Notes: generated by a model not told the origin, from the letters alone. Shown: positions 24,325-35,454, numbered from the stretch's first letter. The stretch: 64,000 bases of DNA from Nyssa sinensis (GCA_008638375.1 CM018043.1:54820947-54884946), one strand, 5' to 3'. Numbers and translations are program-made.

Positions 24325-24470
24325 GAGTCATACGTTTTGCTTTCCCATTTCTCAAGACGTCGGTTTAACGCGTCATTTATTGCGCAGCCGATACTTGAGA
24401 ATTCATCATTACTCTCAACCGTTGTGTCGGCTCGTCTTGGAAGGCTCATATTTCGAATGTGTATATAAAG
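24325..24470 (+). promoter_or_regulatory. Antisense promoter 1 with TATA box
   Basis: A GTATATAAAG TATA box lies at about 24461-24470, preceded by a segment containing GGTTTAA, CATTTATTGC and CAACCGTTGTG. The same ordered motifs occur upstream of the second plus-strand unit at 27070-27225, which supports a real promoter module. It would drive the ORF starting at 24652. Confidence 0.6.
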
Positions 24471-24651
24471 AGAGGGAAAGGTCTTTCATACCTTTCTTCT
24501 GCGTTTACTTCTACAGTACCAGACCGCCATTTGACATATCTTGAAGTTTGGAGGTTACCCGGTGTTCATAATCCTTTACTGATCTCAGGTTCGACTTTTA
24601 GTCCCCTTCTACACTCCTTCTCATTTGTTTCATTTCTTTCTCTTGTTCGCC

Positions 24652-26564
24652 ATGTCTGGCTTAGAATCACACTCTGGTTTGGGAAGTCCTTTTGAGACCG
24701 ATCCTCAAATGCAATTAGTGAACGTTGATGAAAATAAGCTGGTAGATCCTCCCTCTAGTCCGGGGGTTAGGATTGTTGATGCTTTTGATGAGCCCCCGAA
24801 TAGGGCTGGTGAGACTTCTGGTCGATCTGGTCACAGAGAGGAGGGTGAGAGTGTAATTACTGAAAGTATGTTGAAGGAGTTATGGGCGAAGTTCAAACTT
24901 CCCAAAAATGTAACTTTCAAGGTCCCAGATTCTCAGGATCGCCCGGGCGATGTTAGAGAGGGGGAAATCTGTGCCTATCTGGCCTGGTTTGAAATGGGTC
25001 TTACACTCCCCTTTCCTGATATAATAAAAAAATTCTTTTGTTGGTTTGACCTTTGCCCCGCAGACTTGAACCTTAACAGTTGGAGACATCTGTTGAGCTT
25101 TATTGTGTTAGGGCATATGAATAATGTCGAGGTGTCCCTTGACTTGATCCGTAGCAATATGGATCTAAAATTTCAAAAGGCGGAGGGTCTTTTTTATATG
25201 TCTTTCGATAGTGGGTTCAGACCCCTTACTTCTGTGCCCTCCTCCAACAAGACCTGGAAGAAATGGTACTTCTTTATTAAAAGAGGATGGGAATTCAAGA
25301 ACTTCGAGGGTCAACCTTCCACATTCCCTCGAACCACTGGGCCAAGGGGTGAGGCTCAACTTTTCCGTGGCTGCGTTGACTCCGTTTTGTTTGCCAATTT
25401 GTTGAACTGATCAATTTCTGTGCTTTTTTTGCAGTCAAGAGTGCGTGGAAGAGACCAGACTTCTCTTCTTCGATTCAGAAGCAATATAAGAAGCTCTTGA
25501 AGCCCAGCATTAGGGACCATTCTTCCATCGTTAACCCTGATAAATTAATGGCTGCCAGGGGTAGTGTCGAGGAGATTGCTGATAATGTGATGGCTCAGTG
25601 GGAGTCCGGGCCATCACCGTCCGTGGCGACGGGGAAGGCTTCCTCTCCAGTGGTTCCTCCCGTTCCGAAGAAGCGGAGGCTAGTTTTGTCCTCTCCCGAG
25701 CCTGCTGAAAGGGAGGAAGAGGCTCCTGTCCCTATTACGGTGGTTCCTCTAATCCCGTTTCGTCGAGCGGGTAAGGGGGCATCATCATCGGTGGCTCCTG
25801 ATGTTGCTAGTCAGGGGGCCAAGAAGATTCTGAGTGACTTCTGGGCCAAAGGCTCAGTTAAAATTAAGCCTCAGGCGTCGGGGAAGCTTCTTGCTGACTT
25901 GACCGCTCTTCAGGTTAAGGTGAGCTCGTCAGGCCCATACTTTTCTTTCCTTTAAGCGTTTATACTGGTGTTGAATTGTTTTCTTTGTGTCATGCAGACC
26001 TTGCATACCATTTCCGCTTTGGTGGAGGTTTCTCCATCTGTGGAGGAGCTTGACCAACTTAGGGCCAATCTGGACGATCTGGGACTCCAGCTTGGTACTG
26101 CTCGGTCGGAGGCTCACGACTCTGCGGAGAAGTTGAAGGAGTGTCAGAACTCCTTGACTGTGATGGAGTCGGAGAGGAACCTTGCCGTTGAGCGGGCAAA
26201 GAGGTTGCAGGTGGAGATGAACGGCTTGCGGTACCAGTACTGTAGACAGCTCGATGAAGCCGTGGAGCAGGCATTGATGGACAATGAGGAGGAGATGAGG
26301 TCGAAGCTGGAAGGAATGGCCCATCGCTTGATTACGTTTGGGTTTAATAACTTCCGCTCTCGGCTTCTTGCCAAGTTTCCTGACCTAGATGTCTTCTCTA
26401 TTGTGCCGCCTGGATCTGAACCTTCAGAGGTTGTCATCCAGGGTGAAGTGGCTGATGTCCTCCCTGCCGATTCCACGGAAGAGGTTGTACCGACTGAGGT
26501 GGTTGATACTACTCCTGCTGATCCTTCTCCGGTTGCTGATCCTGTTCCTGCTGATCAGGCTTAG
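24652..26564 (+). CDS. Antisense additional ORF 1 of the Tat element (three exons, coiled-coil C-terminus)
   Basis: The start is taken at 24652 (ATG in a good context, MSGLESHSG). Exon 1 runs to about 25366 or slightly later. Exon 2 is 25435-25919, after a TTTTTTTGCAG acceptor, and ends at GTGAGC. Exon 3 is 25998-26564, after a CATGCAG acceptor. The donor of exon 1 is uncertain; only the GT at 25367 keeps the frame. The protein is about 590 residues. An N-terminal domain resembles the gag-like or transposase-like proteins often annotated in plants as 'putative plant transposon protein' (CWFDLCPADLNLNSWR, WKKWYFF segments). A proline/serine-rich linker with a KKRR basic patch follows, then a heptad-rich coiled coil (exon 3, first 100 residues) and an acidic Val/Pro/Ala tail. 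The frames are open within exons, unlike gag-pol. Its function is unknown. Confidence 0.72.
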
Positions 26565-27059
26565 GATGAATATTTTGCTATCTTTCAATGTATTTGGAAC
26601 ATACAATTGTTAATGGAACAATCTTTTGGTTAATGCTCGTTTCCTTTGTTATATTGTTCTGTAGTATTTGTGCATGTCTTGAGTTCTGTTGCTCTATAGT
26701 GCCTCAACATGTAGTTGATGGTGGTAAGTGTTGCTAGTAGCGCTGCTCTGAAGTTTAGTGTATGCCAGATCAGATTTTCCTCTGTAGGTAGCTGTGTTCC
26801 GAGCTTCTTTATTTGTCTTAGGTCAGTAATTGTAGACTTTCTTTTTTGAAGTATTTCAAAGCTGACCGTTCTGAATCCGGAGACATAATAATAAGCGGAT
26901 ACCTTGTGATTGTAGTTTGGTTGATCAGAACTTCTGCCTCTAGACCTGTTAGAAATCACGACACGTCATAGTTGATGGACCTCTGTTGTACACGTGGCCC
27001 TCTAAGTGTTAATGACATGGAGAAACCGTCACGTCATATACGTGGAAAAGATTAAAAGC

Positions 27060-27225
27060 CTGTGTATTACGTGTATGGCCCTGCCTTTTGCTTCTCCCGA
27101 GAGGGTGGTTTAATACTCCATTTATTGCACCTCCGTCGTTTGGGATTTCGAAGCTAGCACTTCGCTTAACCGTTGTGACGGTTCAACTGGGTGGCCTTTG
27201 GTCTTCCAGTGTCTATATATATGAA
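27060..27225 (+). promoter_or_regulatory. Antisense promoter 2 with TATA box
   Basis: TCTATATATATG at about 27211-27222 follows a segment with GGTTTAA, CATTTATTGC and AACCGTTGTGACGG in the same order as promoter 1. Just upstream (26960-27050) lie several ACGT cores (CACGTC, TACACGTGG, ATACGTGG), a pattern seen in bZIP-responsive plant promoters. Regulation by such factors is an inference. Confidence 0.55.
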
Positions 27226-27321
27226 AAAGAGGGCATACGGTTGCGCTCAACCCTTTTGCTCCCCGAATTGTTCGTAAGAGAGATCTTTATATGCTGCCGG
27301 AGTTTTTCCACTCGTCCGGAG

Positions 27322-27798
27322 ATGATGGATGATTCCTTGCCTGAGTTAGGAATAATTAAACTGTGGCTGAGAGTTAAACTTCCCTTATTTTCAGTCTCCA
27401 AGGAAGGTTCGAAGGAGGCACAAGTTTTCTTGTTTCCTCTGGCATCCGGTCGAGATTTCTCCGATTGGTGGTGGCCCCTCCCTGATTCAACCGAGGCCTG
27501 GAGCGTTGGTGATGAAGATGAAGGCGAGTTGCCTCCTCTTCCTCACGCCTTGTCAGAAACCCTCGCTCCAAGTGGCTGGGGTGAAACAGACGGTGTGAAG
27601 AAGAAGATTGAAGGTGGGTTGCCTCCTCCCTCTTGTAACTTGGCAGTGACAACTGCTCTGAGGGAGATGAATGGGGGCCGCCTCCTCCCCTTTGTGACTT
27701 GGCAGGAACCCTTGCTTCAATTGGCTGGGGCGTTATGCCGATTACAAAGGTGGAGAATGAAAAGTCTCCTGAGGCCCAGAGCCCTCATCGTCCGTTAG
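27322..27798 (+). CDS. Antisense additional ORF 2, about 158 residues
   Basis: The ATG at 27322 lies about 100 bases after the TATA box; a longer frame from 27088 would start upstream of it. The product has no recognised domain. It is Leu/Pro/Trp-rich with three degenerate repeats of a segment (GELPPLPH, GGLPPPSC, GGRLLPF). A polyadenylation signal follows at 28026. It may be a truncated relative of ORF 1's unit that kept the promoter only, or a non-coding transcript. I infer expression from the promoter and poly(A) signals alone. Confidence 0.4.
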   Translation: MMDDSLPELGIIKLWLRVKLPLFSVSKEGSKEAQVFLFPLASGRDFSDWWWPLPDSTEAWSVGDEDEGELPPLPHALSETLAPSGWGETDGVKKKIEGGLPPPSCNLAVTTALREMNGGRLLPFVTWQEPLLQLAGALCRLQRWRMKSLLRPRALIVR

Positions 27799-28025
27799 TC
27801 ATGAGACCAGTGATAGTGATGATGAAATGGCCTGGGCACTTCTTGATGCAGACTGGGGTTCAGGGCTCCTTCCTCTCAAATGGAGCCTGTCAGCGGCGGT
27901 AATGGAAGTTTGGCTCCTGTGCCCCTTTATCATCCCAGGAGAAGAGCCGTTATGTTGCCAAGCGTAGCTTCTGTAATAGCTTCTGTAGTGGTGTCTTTGT
28001 ACTGATGTAAATCTTCTGAATTATC

Positions 28026-28031
28026 AATAAA
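28026..28031 (+). terminator. Polyadenylation signal of antisense unit 2
   Basis: AATAAA lies about 230 bases after the ORF 2 stop. U-rich sequence follows. Confidence 0.45.
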
Positions 28032-28269
28032 ATTAGATTTCTTCTTCTCAGATCTGATGTTCTCTGTGAATGTGCTCTTTTGTAGCTTAAACACTTTCTT
28101 GTGCATTTCTGATTGTTCTGAGAATAAATCAAAGAAACTTAGAAAAATGTCTGAATCGAAGTACTTTACCCCTGGTCGGAACCATAGTACTTGTTTGTTT
28201 GACAGATAAACCAAATAATATAAGTATCAGATCTAAGGTGTTCCGATCTAGGAAACTTTAGTCTGTAGA

Positions 28270-28960
28270 CGCCCGAAACTTCTGTCTGTGGATGGGCTGA
28301 ATCATAGAATTTGTATATTGAAGACGGACCATGCTCGGAAGGCCTGTATATAAGAGTAATCCAGGCTCTGTAGGCCTGCGTATCTAGAGAATGAACTAAG
28401 TTTTTAAGATCTGTATGTCATGGACCAGGCTCTGAAGGCTTGTGCATTTATAAATGGACCGAGTAAAAACTCGTACATTATGGACCAGGCTCTGGAGGCC
28501 TGTGCATTAACAGATGGACCAAGTCATAAGACTTGTGCATTAACAGATGGACCGAGTGAAAACTCGTACATTATGGACCAGGCTCTGGAGGCTTGTGCAT
28601 TAATAGATGGACCAAGTCATAAGACTCGTGCATTAATAGATGGACCGAGTGAAAACTCGTACATTATGGACCAGGCTCTGGAGGCCTGTGCATTAATAGA
28701 TGGACCAAGTCATAAGACTTGTGCATTAATAGATGGATCGAGTGAAAACTCGTACATTATGGACCAGGCTCTAGAGGCCTGTGCATTAATAGATGGACCA
28801 AGTGAAAACTCGTACATTATGGACCAGGCTCTGGAGGCCTGTACATTAATAGATGGACCAAGTCATAAGACTTGTGCATTAATAGATGGACCGAGTGAAA
28901 ACTCGTACATTATGGACCAGGCTCTAGAGGCCTGTGCATTAACAGATGAACAGTTTATGG
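28270..28960. repeat. Tandem array of alternating hairpin modules
   Basis: The regular part (28420-28950) repeats ATGGACC-stem-loop-stem-GCATTAATAG. Three modules alternate: CAGGC-TCTGGAG-GCCTG, CAAGTC-ATAA-GACTTG and CGAGT-GAAA-ACTCG. Module sets start at 28420, 28480, 28573, 28666, 28759, 28819 and 28912, spacing 60, 93, 93, 93, 60 and 93. The 60-bp sets lack the second module. Looser relatives extend back to about 28270. It lies between the convergent pol and antisense units. An open frame crosses it only because all spacings are multiples of three. Confidence 0.92.
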
Positions 28961-28980
28961 AAGTAAAAGAAAAGAAATCT

Positions 28981-31900
28981 TCATTGATAATACTTCCGCA
29001 AGTGTTCTACGTTCCATGGCCTAGGAACAGGTTTCCCAGTCATGTCTTCAAGCCAGTAAGTGGTAGGTCGAACGACCTTTGTTACTTTGTAGGGGCCTTC
29101 CCAGTTTGGTGACAACTTTCCCATGGTGGGATCCTTGGTGTTTTGAAAGACTCTTCTTAAGACGAAGTCTCCAACTTGAAAGTTGACTGTCTTGAGTCCT
29201 ACCTTGGATTTGTCGACCATTCTCTGCTGATAAGCTTCCATCCTGATGCTGGCTTGATCTCTTCTCTCTTCGAGCAAATCCAAGTTTTCCATCAGCTGCT
29301 GATCATTGGATTCTTGCTCGAAGGCCTCAGTCCTCAGAGTTGGCATACCGATCTCAACCGGAATTACTGTTTCTGTTCCATAGGCTAGTGAGAAGGGAGT
29401 TTCAGAGGTGGGAGTTCTTCTGGTTGTTCTGTAGGCCCAAAGGACTCCAGGGAGTTCTTCTGCCCATTTTCCTTTGGCCTGTTCCAACCTCTTCTTTAAC
29501 CCGTCAAGGATTGTTCAGTTGGTGACCTCTGCTTGCCCGTTTGCTTGCGGATGGCCTGGAGAGGCAAAGTGCTGCCTGATGTTGAGATTTTCGCAGAATG
29601 CCTTGAAGCCTTTACCAGTGAATTGTGTCCCATTGTCCGAGATAATTACACGTGGTATGCCAAACCTGCAGACAATGTTCTTCCAGGTGAAGCTTTCGAC
29701 TTCCTTTTCTGTAATATGCGTTAAAGGCTCGGCTTCGGCCCATTTAGAGAAGTAGTCGATGGCCACCAAGAGGTACTTCCTGTTTGGAGGTGCTCGTGGT
29801 AACGGGCCCACAATGTCCATTCCCCATTGAGCAAAGGGCCAAGGACTAGGAATCGGGATAAGCTCGTGCTGAGGCTGATGTTGGTACGGGGCAAATCTCT
29901 GGCACTTGTTGCATTTTTGAACATATTCTTTAGCCTGCTTCAACATGCCGGGCCAGTAATAGCCCTGCGATAGAGCTCGGTGGGCTATAGTTCTGCCCCC
30001 ATTATGATTCCCGCAGATTCCCTCATGTATTTCAGCCAAGACATACTGTGATTCGTCTGGGGCTAAGCATTTTAGCAGAGGTTGAGAATACGACCTTCTA
30101 TAAAGCTTGTTGTTCAGGATCAGGTACCGAGCCGCTCTGATTCGGATTCTCCTGGCTTTGTTTTTATCCTCTGGGAGGAGACCGGACCTTAGATACTGGA
30201 GGATCGGGGTCATCCAGTTCTGGGGCTGTTCGTCAATTTGAACGACTTGTGCTTCCTCGATGCTAGATCCTGGCTGAAAAGAGATTTTAACTGTGGAGTC
30301 TGCTTCAGATTTGAGGCGGGAGGCCATGTTAGCTAGAGCATCTGCTCTACAATTCTGGCTTCTCTCAATTTTCTGGATGGTAAACGTCTAGAAGGAATTC
30401 TTCAAGTAGCTCACCAGTTCGGAATACCGAAGCATCCTGTCATCTTTGATGGCAAATTCTCCCAAGACCTGGCTTACTACCAGTTGGGAGTTAGAGAAGA
30501 CATCGAGGTTCTGAGCCTCGCATTCCAAGGCAAGTTTCATCCCTAAGATTAGGGCTTTATATTCGGCTTCATTATTAGAAGCTCTGAATCCCAGGCTGAC
30601 TGCTTTTTCTTATGTGAGCCCATCAAGGGACTGTAGCACCAGGCCTACCCCTGATCCTTGATCGGTTAACGATCCATCAATGTACAGCAGCCAGGTTCCC
30701 GAAGTCTCGGTGACTTGTGCTTTGCTCTGAAGTGCCGGGGTGAACTCGGCTACAAAGTCAGCTAAGGTCTACCCTTTGATGGAGTTCCGGGGTATATATG
30801 CTATGTCGAACTCCCCTAGCTCCACATACCACTTTACCAATCTTCCCGATACTTCAGGTTTCCTCAGTATTGACTTCAGGGGATAGGCAGTTGGGATCTC
30901 GATTGGATGGGCCTGGAAATAAGGTCGAAGTTTCCGAGCTGATATAACCAAGGCATAGGCCAGCTTCTCTATTTCTGGGTATTTTTTCTCCGTGTCAAGT
31001 AGTGCCCTACTGACGTAGAATATAAGCCTCTGTACTCCTCTGTCCTGTCTAATTAGTGCGGAGCTGACCGCGTTCTCAGAGACTGCAAGGTATAGGAGTA
31101 GCTTTTCTCCTTGTACTGGTTTTGACAGGAGCTCTGGAGAGGCTAGATACTCCTTCAGTTCTTGAAAGGACTACTCGCATTCTTCTGTCCATTGCAAAGT
31201 CTTGCTGCCCTTCAGAGCTTTGAAGAAAGGTAGGCAGCGATCGGTGGACTTGGATATAAATCTGCTCAGTGCGGCAATTCTGTCGTTCAGTGCCTGAATC
31301 TCCTTTCTGGTTCTTGGTGACTTCAGTCCAATCAGAGCTTGGATCTGAGTGGGATCTGCTTCGATACCTCTTTGAGAGACAATGTATCCCAAGAATTTTT
31401 CCTTCGTAACTCCAAAGGTACATTTCGAGGGGTTGAGCTTCATCCTGTGTTGTCTGAGGATATCGAAGGTCTGGGCCAAGTGCTGGAGGTGACTGCCTTT
31501 CTGAAGGCTCTTCACCAGCATGTCGTCGATGTAAACCTCCATGGTGCTACCGAGTAGTGGGCTGAACATCTTGTTCACCAACCGCTGATAAATGGCTCCA
31601 GCATTCTTCAAACCGAAAGGCATCACTCTGTAACAGTAGAGTCCTCTTTCGGTTATGAAGGCAGTCTTCTCTTGATCTGGAGGGTACATCTGGATCTGGT
31701 TGAATCCAGAGTATGCATCCATGAAACTCATAAGTTCATGCCCTGCAGTGGCGTCAACCAGTTGGTCTATTCTCGGCAGTGGAAAGCTGTCTTTAGGGCA
31801 TGCTTTGTTGAGGTCTGTATAGTCAACACAGACTCTCCACTTGCCGTTCTTCTTCTTAACAAGCACGGTGTTGGCTAGCCACTCGGGATAGAAAACTTCC

Positions 31901-32995
31901 CGTATCATCCTGGCGTCTAGCAGCCTCTGGACTTCTTCGTTTATAATCCGATGCCGATCAGGAGCAATCGGCCTTCTCTTCTGTCTGACTGGGGGGTGAT
32001 CCAGATCTACCATCAGTTTGTGAGTTATTAGATTAGGATCTATTCCCTCCATGTCCCTGGTCTCCCAAGCAAAGATAGAGAGGTTGTTTTTCAGAAACCT
32101 GACTATCTTTTCCTGCTCGGTATGTGTAAGGTCTGGGCCGATGTACAAGTAACGCCCCTCTGCTTCTGAACTGACCAGTATTTTAATGGGCTCGCCAACA
32201 GGTTTGGCTCGGCTGTCACGTCCCCTTGGACTCAGGGGTTCTTCAACGCTGGATGGGCAATCTTCCACCTCGGGAGTGTGAGTGAAGACCGGATCTGCAC
32301 AGTCCCGAGTGTACTGTAATTGCTATTTCAGAGCTTTCTCCTTGAGGGCAATAGAGTGACACTCTCGGGAGGTTGGCTGACATCCTCGGACCGAGTGTAC
32401 GCTCTGGTTGTGGACGTACTTCAGACACTGATGAAGGGTCGAAGTGACTGCCCCTATCTGATGCAACCAGGGTCTCCCGATTATGACGTTGTAGGGAGAC
32501 TTCATGTTCAGCACCATGTATTCCGTGATGGTGGTCTTCTGCCCTTCACCTTCTCCTACAGTGGTAGGAAGGTCAACTCTCCCCAGTGGGGTGCTGAGGT
32601 TGCCATCAAAAGTTGCCATCACGGCAGTGGTGGGCTTGACGTTGTCCTGGTCTATGCCCATCTGTTTAAGCGGTTCATGGAACAGAATGTTGACTGAGCT
32701 GCCAGTGTCGACCAGGACTCTTCTGGTCTCGAAGTTGGCGATTTTGAGGGTAATAACGAGGGCATCACTGTGAGGGCAATGTACCCCTGCTAGATCTTGC
32801 TCGGTGAACTAGATCTCCGGCCCTGGCTTGAGCCTCTTTTCGACGTTGGAGATCTGCAGGACGTTCGGGGCGGTTCTGGCCTCCCGAGCATATCTCTTTC
32901 TTGCCCTGTTGGACATTCCTATAACAGGGGAGTCAGCATGGAGGACGTAGATAACGTGATTGTTCTGCCTCTGAGGCTCGTTTCGTCCTTCCCTC
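28981..32995 (-). pseudogene. Tat pol: protease, RT, RNase H, integrase with in-frame stops
   Basis: One minus-strand frame runs from about 32995 to 28981. The protease motif DTGS is at about 32700-32712 with IIGRPWL downstream. The reverse transcriptase (32268-31171) has MPFGLKNAGA and the catalytic YIDDM. RNase H begins near YIDGS (about 30690). The integrase zinc finger (H-H-C-C) is followed by a core with GMDIVGP, ISDNGTQF and GQAE, and ends in a chromodomain-free tail (WEGPYKV). The frame is interrupted by stops near 32805, at 32323, 31171, 30769, 30610, 30388 and 29515. Almost all are TAG. No frameshift is needed across 4 kb. The element cannot make its own enzymes from this copy. Confidence 0.93.
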
Positions 32996-34685
32996 TACTC
33001 CTGCCTCTGTTCGGGCCTCTGATCTGGCCGCTGCTGAGGCTTGTCCTCTTGGGGGTTCTGTCGTCCGTCCTGCTTGACGAACTCCCGAAGACGTCCCTTC
33101 TTTATGAGCTGCTCTATCTCATATCGGAGGGTCCTGCAAGAGATACTTGTATGTCCATGATCTTTATGGAAATTACAATACTTACTTTGGTCCCGCAGGC
33201 TGGGATCTCCCTTGATTGGCTCTGGCCACCTCAGGTTCTCCCGATCTCTGATCTGTCGGAGTACCTGGTTCGGAGTGGTGTTCAGGGGAGTGAAGTTGGT
33301 GAACTCCCTTGGTGCGGAGTTGTACACAGCTCTGGGAGCTATTCTCTTCTCTGGGCTCCTGGCCCTCTTTTTGTTGGAGTCTCTTCTGTGATCCTCATTC
33401 TTGTGATCCTACCGCTTTGGATTATCCCTCTGGGTCTGATCCTTGCCCTTCTGGGCTGAGCGGTTGGCCTCTTCCAGGTTGATATATTTTCTGGCCCGAT
33501 CCATTAGTGCCGCCATATCGGCTAGAGGGCTCTTTGTCAAGGAATCTCTGAACCCACCTTGGGCAAGCCCGGCTGTAAGGGCTGCTACAAGGAATTTCGG
33601 GCTGCAATCCGTGATCTCAGTGAGTTCGGTGTTGAAGCGTGCAATGTAGGCTCGGAAGGATTCCTCCCTGGTTTGCTTTACATTCAGCAGGAATTCTGGC
33701 CCCCTTCTGAGCCTCCTGCTGGTCATAAACCTGTCCACGAACTGCCTACCGAGCTCGTAGAAGCTGGTAACGGAGTTCGGAGGGAGGTTGTGGAACCACT
33801 TCAGAGCAGTTCCCTTTAAGCTGGTGATGAACGTCCGGCACATGAAAGCATCCGAAGCTCCGTGAAGGGCCATCGTATGCTGGTAATGAGAAAGGTGATC
33901 TCCTGGATCTCCAGATCCGTCATAGAGAGTGAACTTGGGCACCATGAACTTTCTGGGCCTCTCTTCTGACATGATAGCGTGAGTGAACGGAGTGGCCAGT
34001 CTTCCGAGCAGCCTGGCCAGTTCGTCTTGTTCTGAAGGGTTCTGAGGTCCTCTCATGGTGACTGTCCGGTCTATTGACTCGGCAATTTCCTCTACCCTCC
34101 GTGGGTCATTGACTCTGACATCTTGTGAACCCTGTCTGACAGCCTCGGCTTCAAGGTAGTAGGGTTGATTACGCCCTTCGGACGGAGGAGGAATCCGAAC
34201 CGGAGGGACTGGTGCTGCATGATAAGGTTCCTGCGGTGCCGGCGGTGCTTCCGAAACCCTAGGAGTTGGGGCTCGAGTAGTGCTTCGGTAATGCACGTCG
34301 GGAACGAAAGCGGATGTTCCCAGCCAGGAACTGTTGATGGCTGTGGATCCCGACCAGCGCGAGCAACGCCTGAGGGGTGCCCAGACAGGTTAGTTGGAGC
34401 TTGCGCATGCGGTTCGGCGTTCTCTGTAGCAATAGGAGGTTGCGTCCCTGCAACGAAGTTGACCGGTGGGCTAGGAGAACCCGTCGCTTGGTTCTGTGTA
34501 AGTGCCGCCAGCGTTCTAGTGATGGTAAGCAGCTGTTCCTGCATCAGTTCATTGTGTCGTTTTATGGCTTCGATCTCTTGCCGCATAGGATTGGCCGCTG
34601 GCCCCCTTGTGCGGGGAGCAGGCGGCTGACGTTGGGTGTTTTGCGTATTCTGAGCATTCTGTCGTGGTCGGAGATTTGGTGCCAT
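32996..34685 (-). pseudogene. Tat gag, one frameshift and stops
   Basis: It starts at 34685 (MAPNLRPRQ). The first 130 residues are Gln/Pro/Ala-rich and contain an EIEAIKRHNELMQEQ coiled segment. The frame shifts near 34290, after which the retrotransposon gag core is clear (FMVPKFTLYDGSGDP, LKGTALKWFHNLPPNSV, FVDRFMTSRR). A TAG at 33409-33411 interrupts, and the same frame continues into a zinc-binding stretch CNFHKDHGH...C and a LIKKGRLREFV segment typical of Tat gag, ending in a Gln/Arg-rich tail with a stop near 32995. Confidence 0.9.
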
Positions 34686-34744
34686 GGTTTTCCGGTGGGA
34701 AAAAAGATGAGTTTTATGAGTAGAGCACTTTGGAGATTAGTCGA

Positions 34745-34765
34745 TTCCCACAGACGGCGCCAAAC
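34745..34765 (-). other. Tat element primer-binding site region
   Basis: Immediately inside the 5' LTR the minus strand reads GTTTGGCGCCGTCTGTGGGA. A TGGCGCC core beside the LTR is usual for Tat/Athila elements. I cannot settle which tRNA is used. Confidence 0.6.
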
Positions 34766-35449
34766 TGATGCTGCACTTTTTGACTCGCACCACGTGAGGG
34801 CTCCGTGACCTGTAGAACACTCAGAGAGATGATCAGAGGACTATCGGATTGGCTCCGACGGTAGCCGCTCCGATGCTTAAGTAAGTAAGGGAATTGAAAG
34901 ACTGTATTGAAAGCCAAAGAATGAGCATGAATGTAAAAGCGTACCTCTAGGGTTTAATATATAAGCCGTGGCTTTCCTAAGTTAATTAGGATTCGATGCC
35001 ATGAATATAGGGATATGATCATCCGAGATTGTAGTTACCTTCTGGATCCTTGAGTCGTAGATAGAGATAATAATAAATAGTAGTTTCCGCATTGAAGACC
35101 GTTTCCTTATTCCCCGCTTGACAGTTGTTAAGGAAACCATAAGATTGGATCCATATGAAGTGTTGAATAAATATTGTCCAGAACGGAAGGTCTGGAAGAT
35201 GTATATATGAGAATGTCTTGAAGGCTTCATCTGCACTGTATAACCGAGTTTATCGGCTCTGAATGATATGTAAATAAGAATGCCCTGAAGGCTTGTGGCT
35301 GCTCTGTATGATAGACATATATGAGAATACCCTGAAGGCTTGTGGCTGTTCTGTATGATCGAAATTGTCAGCTCTGTAGGATCGAGATTTGTTAACTCAG
35401 TGGGCACACGTGTCTCAAAGTGATTGGTGTGTCTGTTTGTGGTATATCA
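34766..35449 (-). repeat. Tat element 5' LTR
   Basis: 684 bp, with 13 substitutions from the 3' LTR by my reading and no length difference. The target duplication GTAAG follows. Confidence 0.95.
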
Positions 35450-35454
35450 GTAAG

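Larger units (their letters stand above)
23569..35449 (-). mobile_element. 11.9-kb Ty3/Gypsy element of Tat type with antisense ORFs
   Basis: The 684-bp LTRs are at 23569-24252 and 34766-35449. They are TG...CA bounded and flanked by the target duplication GTAAG (23564-23568 and 35450-35454). gag-pol lies on the minus strand in gypsy order: gag, protease, RT, RNase H, integrase. Between integrase and the 3' LTR are about 4.7 kb containing two plus-strand ORF units and a hairpin repeat array. Antisense ORFs and tandem repeats in this position are known for the Tat lineage. By my count the LTRs differ at 13 sites, about 1.9 percent, so the insertion is fairly young. gag-pol carries at least nine in-frame stops and one frameshift. 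Confidence 0.95.

Noticed and set aside
27088..27321. Extended N-terminus for antisense ORF 2 from an ATG at 27088
   Set aside because: This start lies upstream of the TATA box near 27211 and overlaps the promoter-like segment, so the ATG at 27322 is preferred.
28420..28950. Regularly spaced repeats resembling a CRISPR array
   Set aside because: The repeats are contiguous modules without unique spacers, and the setting is a plant retrotransposon.
28420..29112. A 230-codon plus-strand open frame of repeated MDQALEACALIDGPS-type units, resembling a repeat protein gene
   Set aside because: It arises because the hairpin repeat spacings (60 and 93) are multiples of three, and it runs on over the antisense of the pol 3' end. 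No promoter or domain supports it.
32797..33459. 220-codon plus-strand frame inside the Tat gag
   Set aside because: It lies antisense to gag with its zinc-binding segment and is Leu-rich without a domain.
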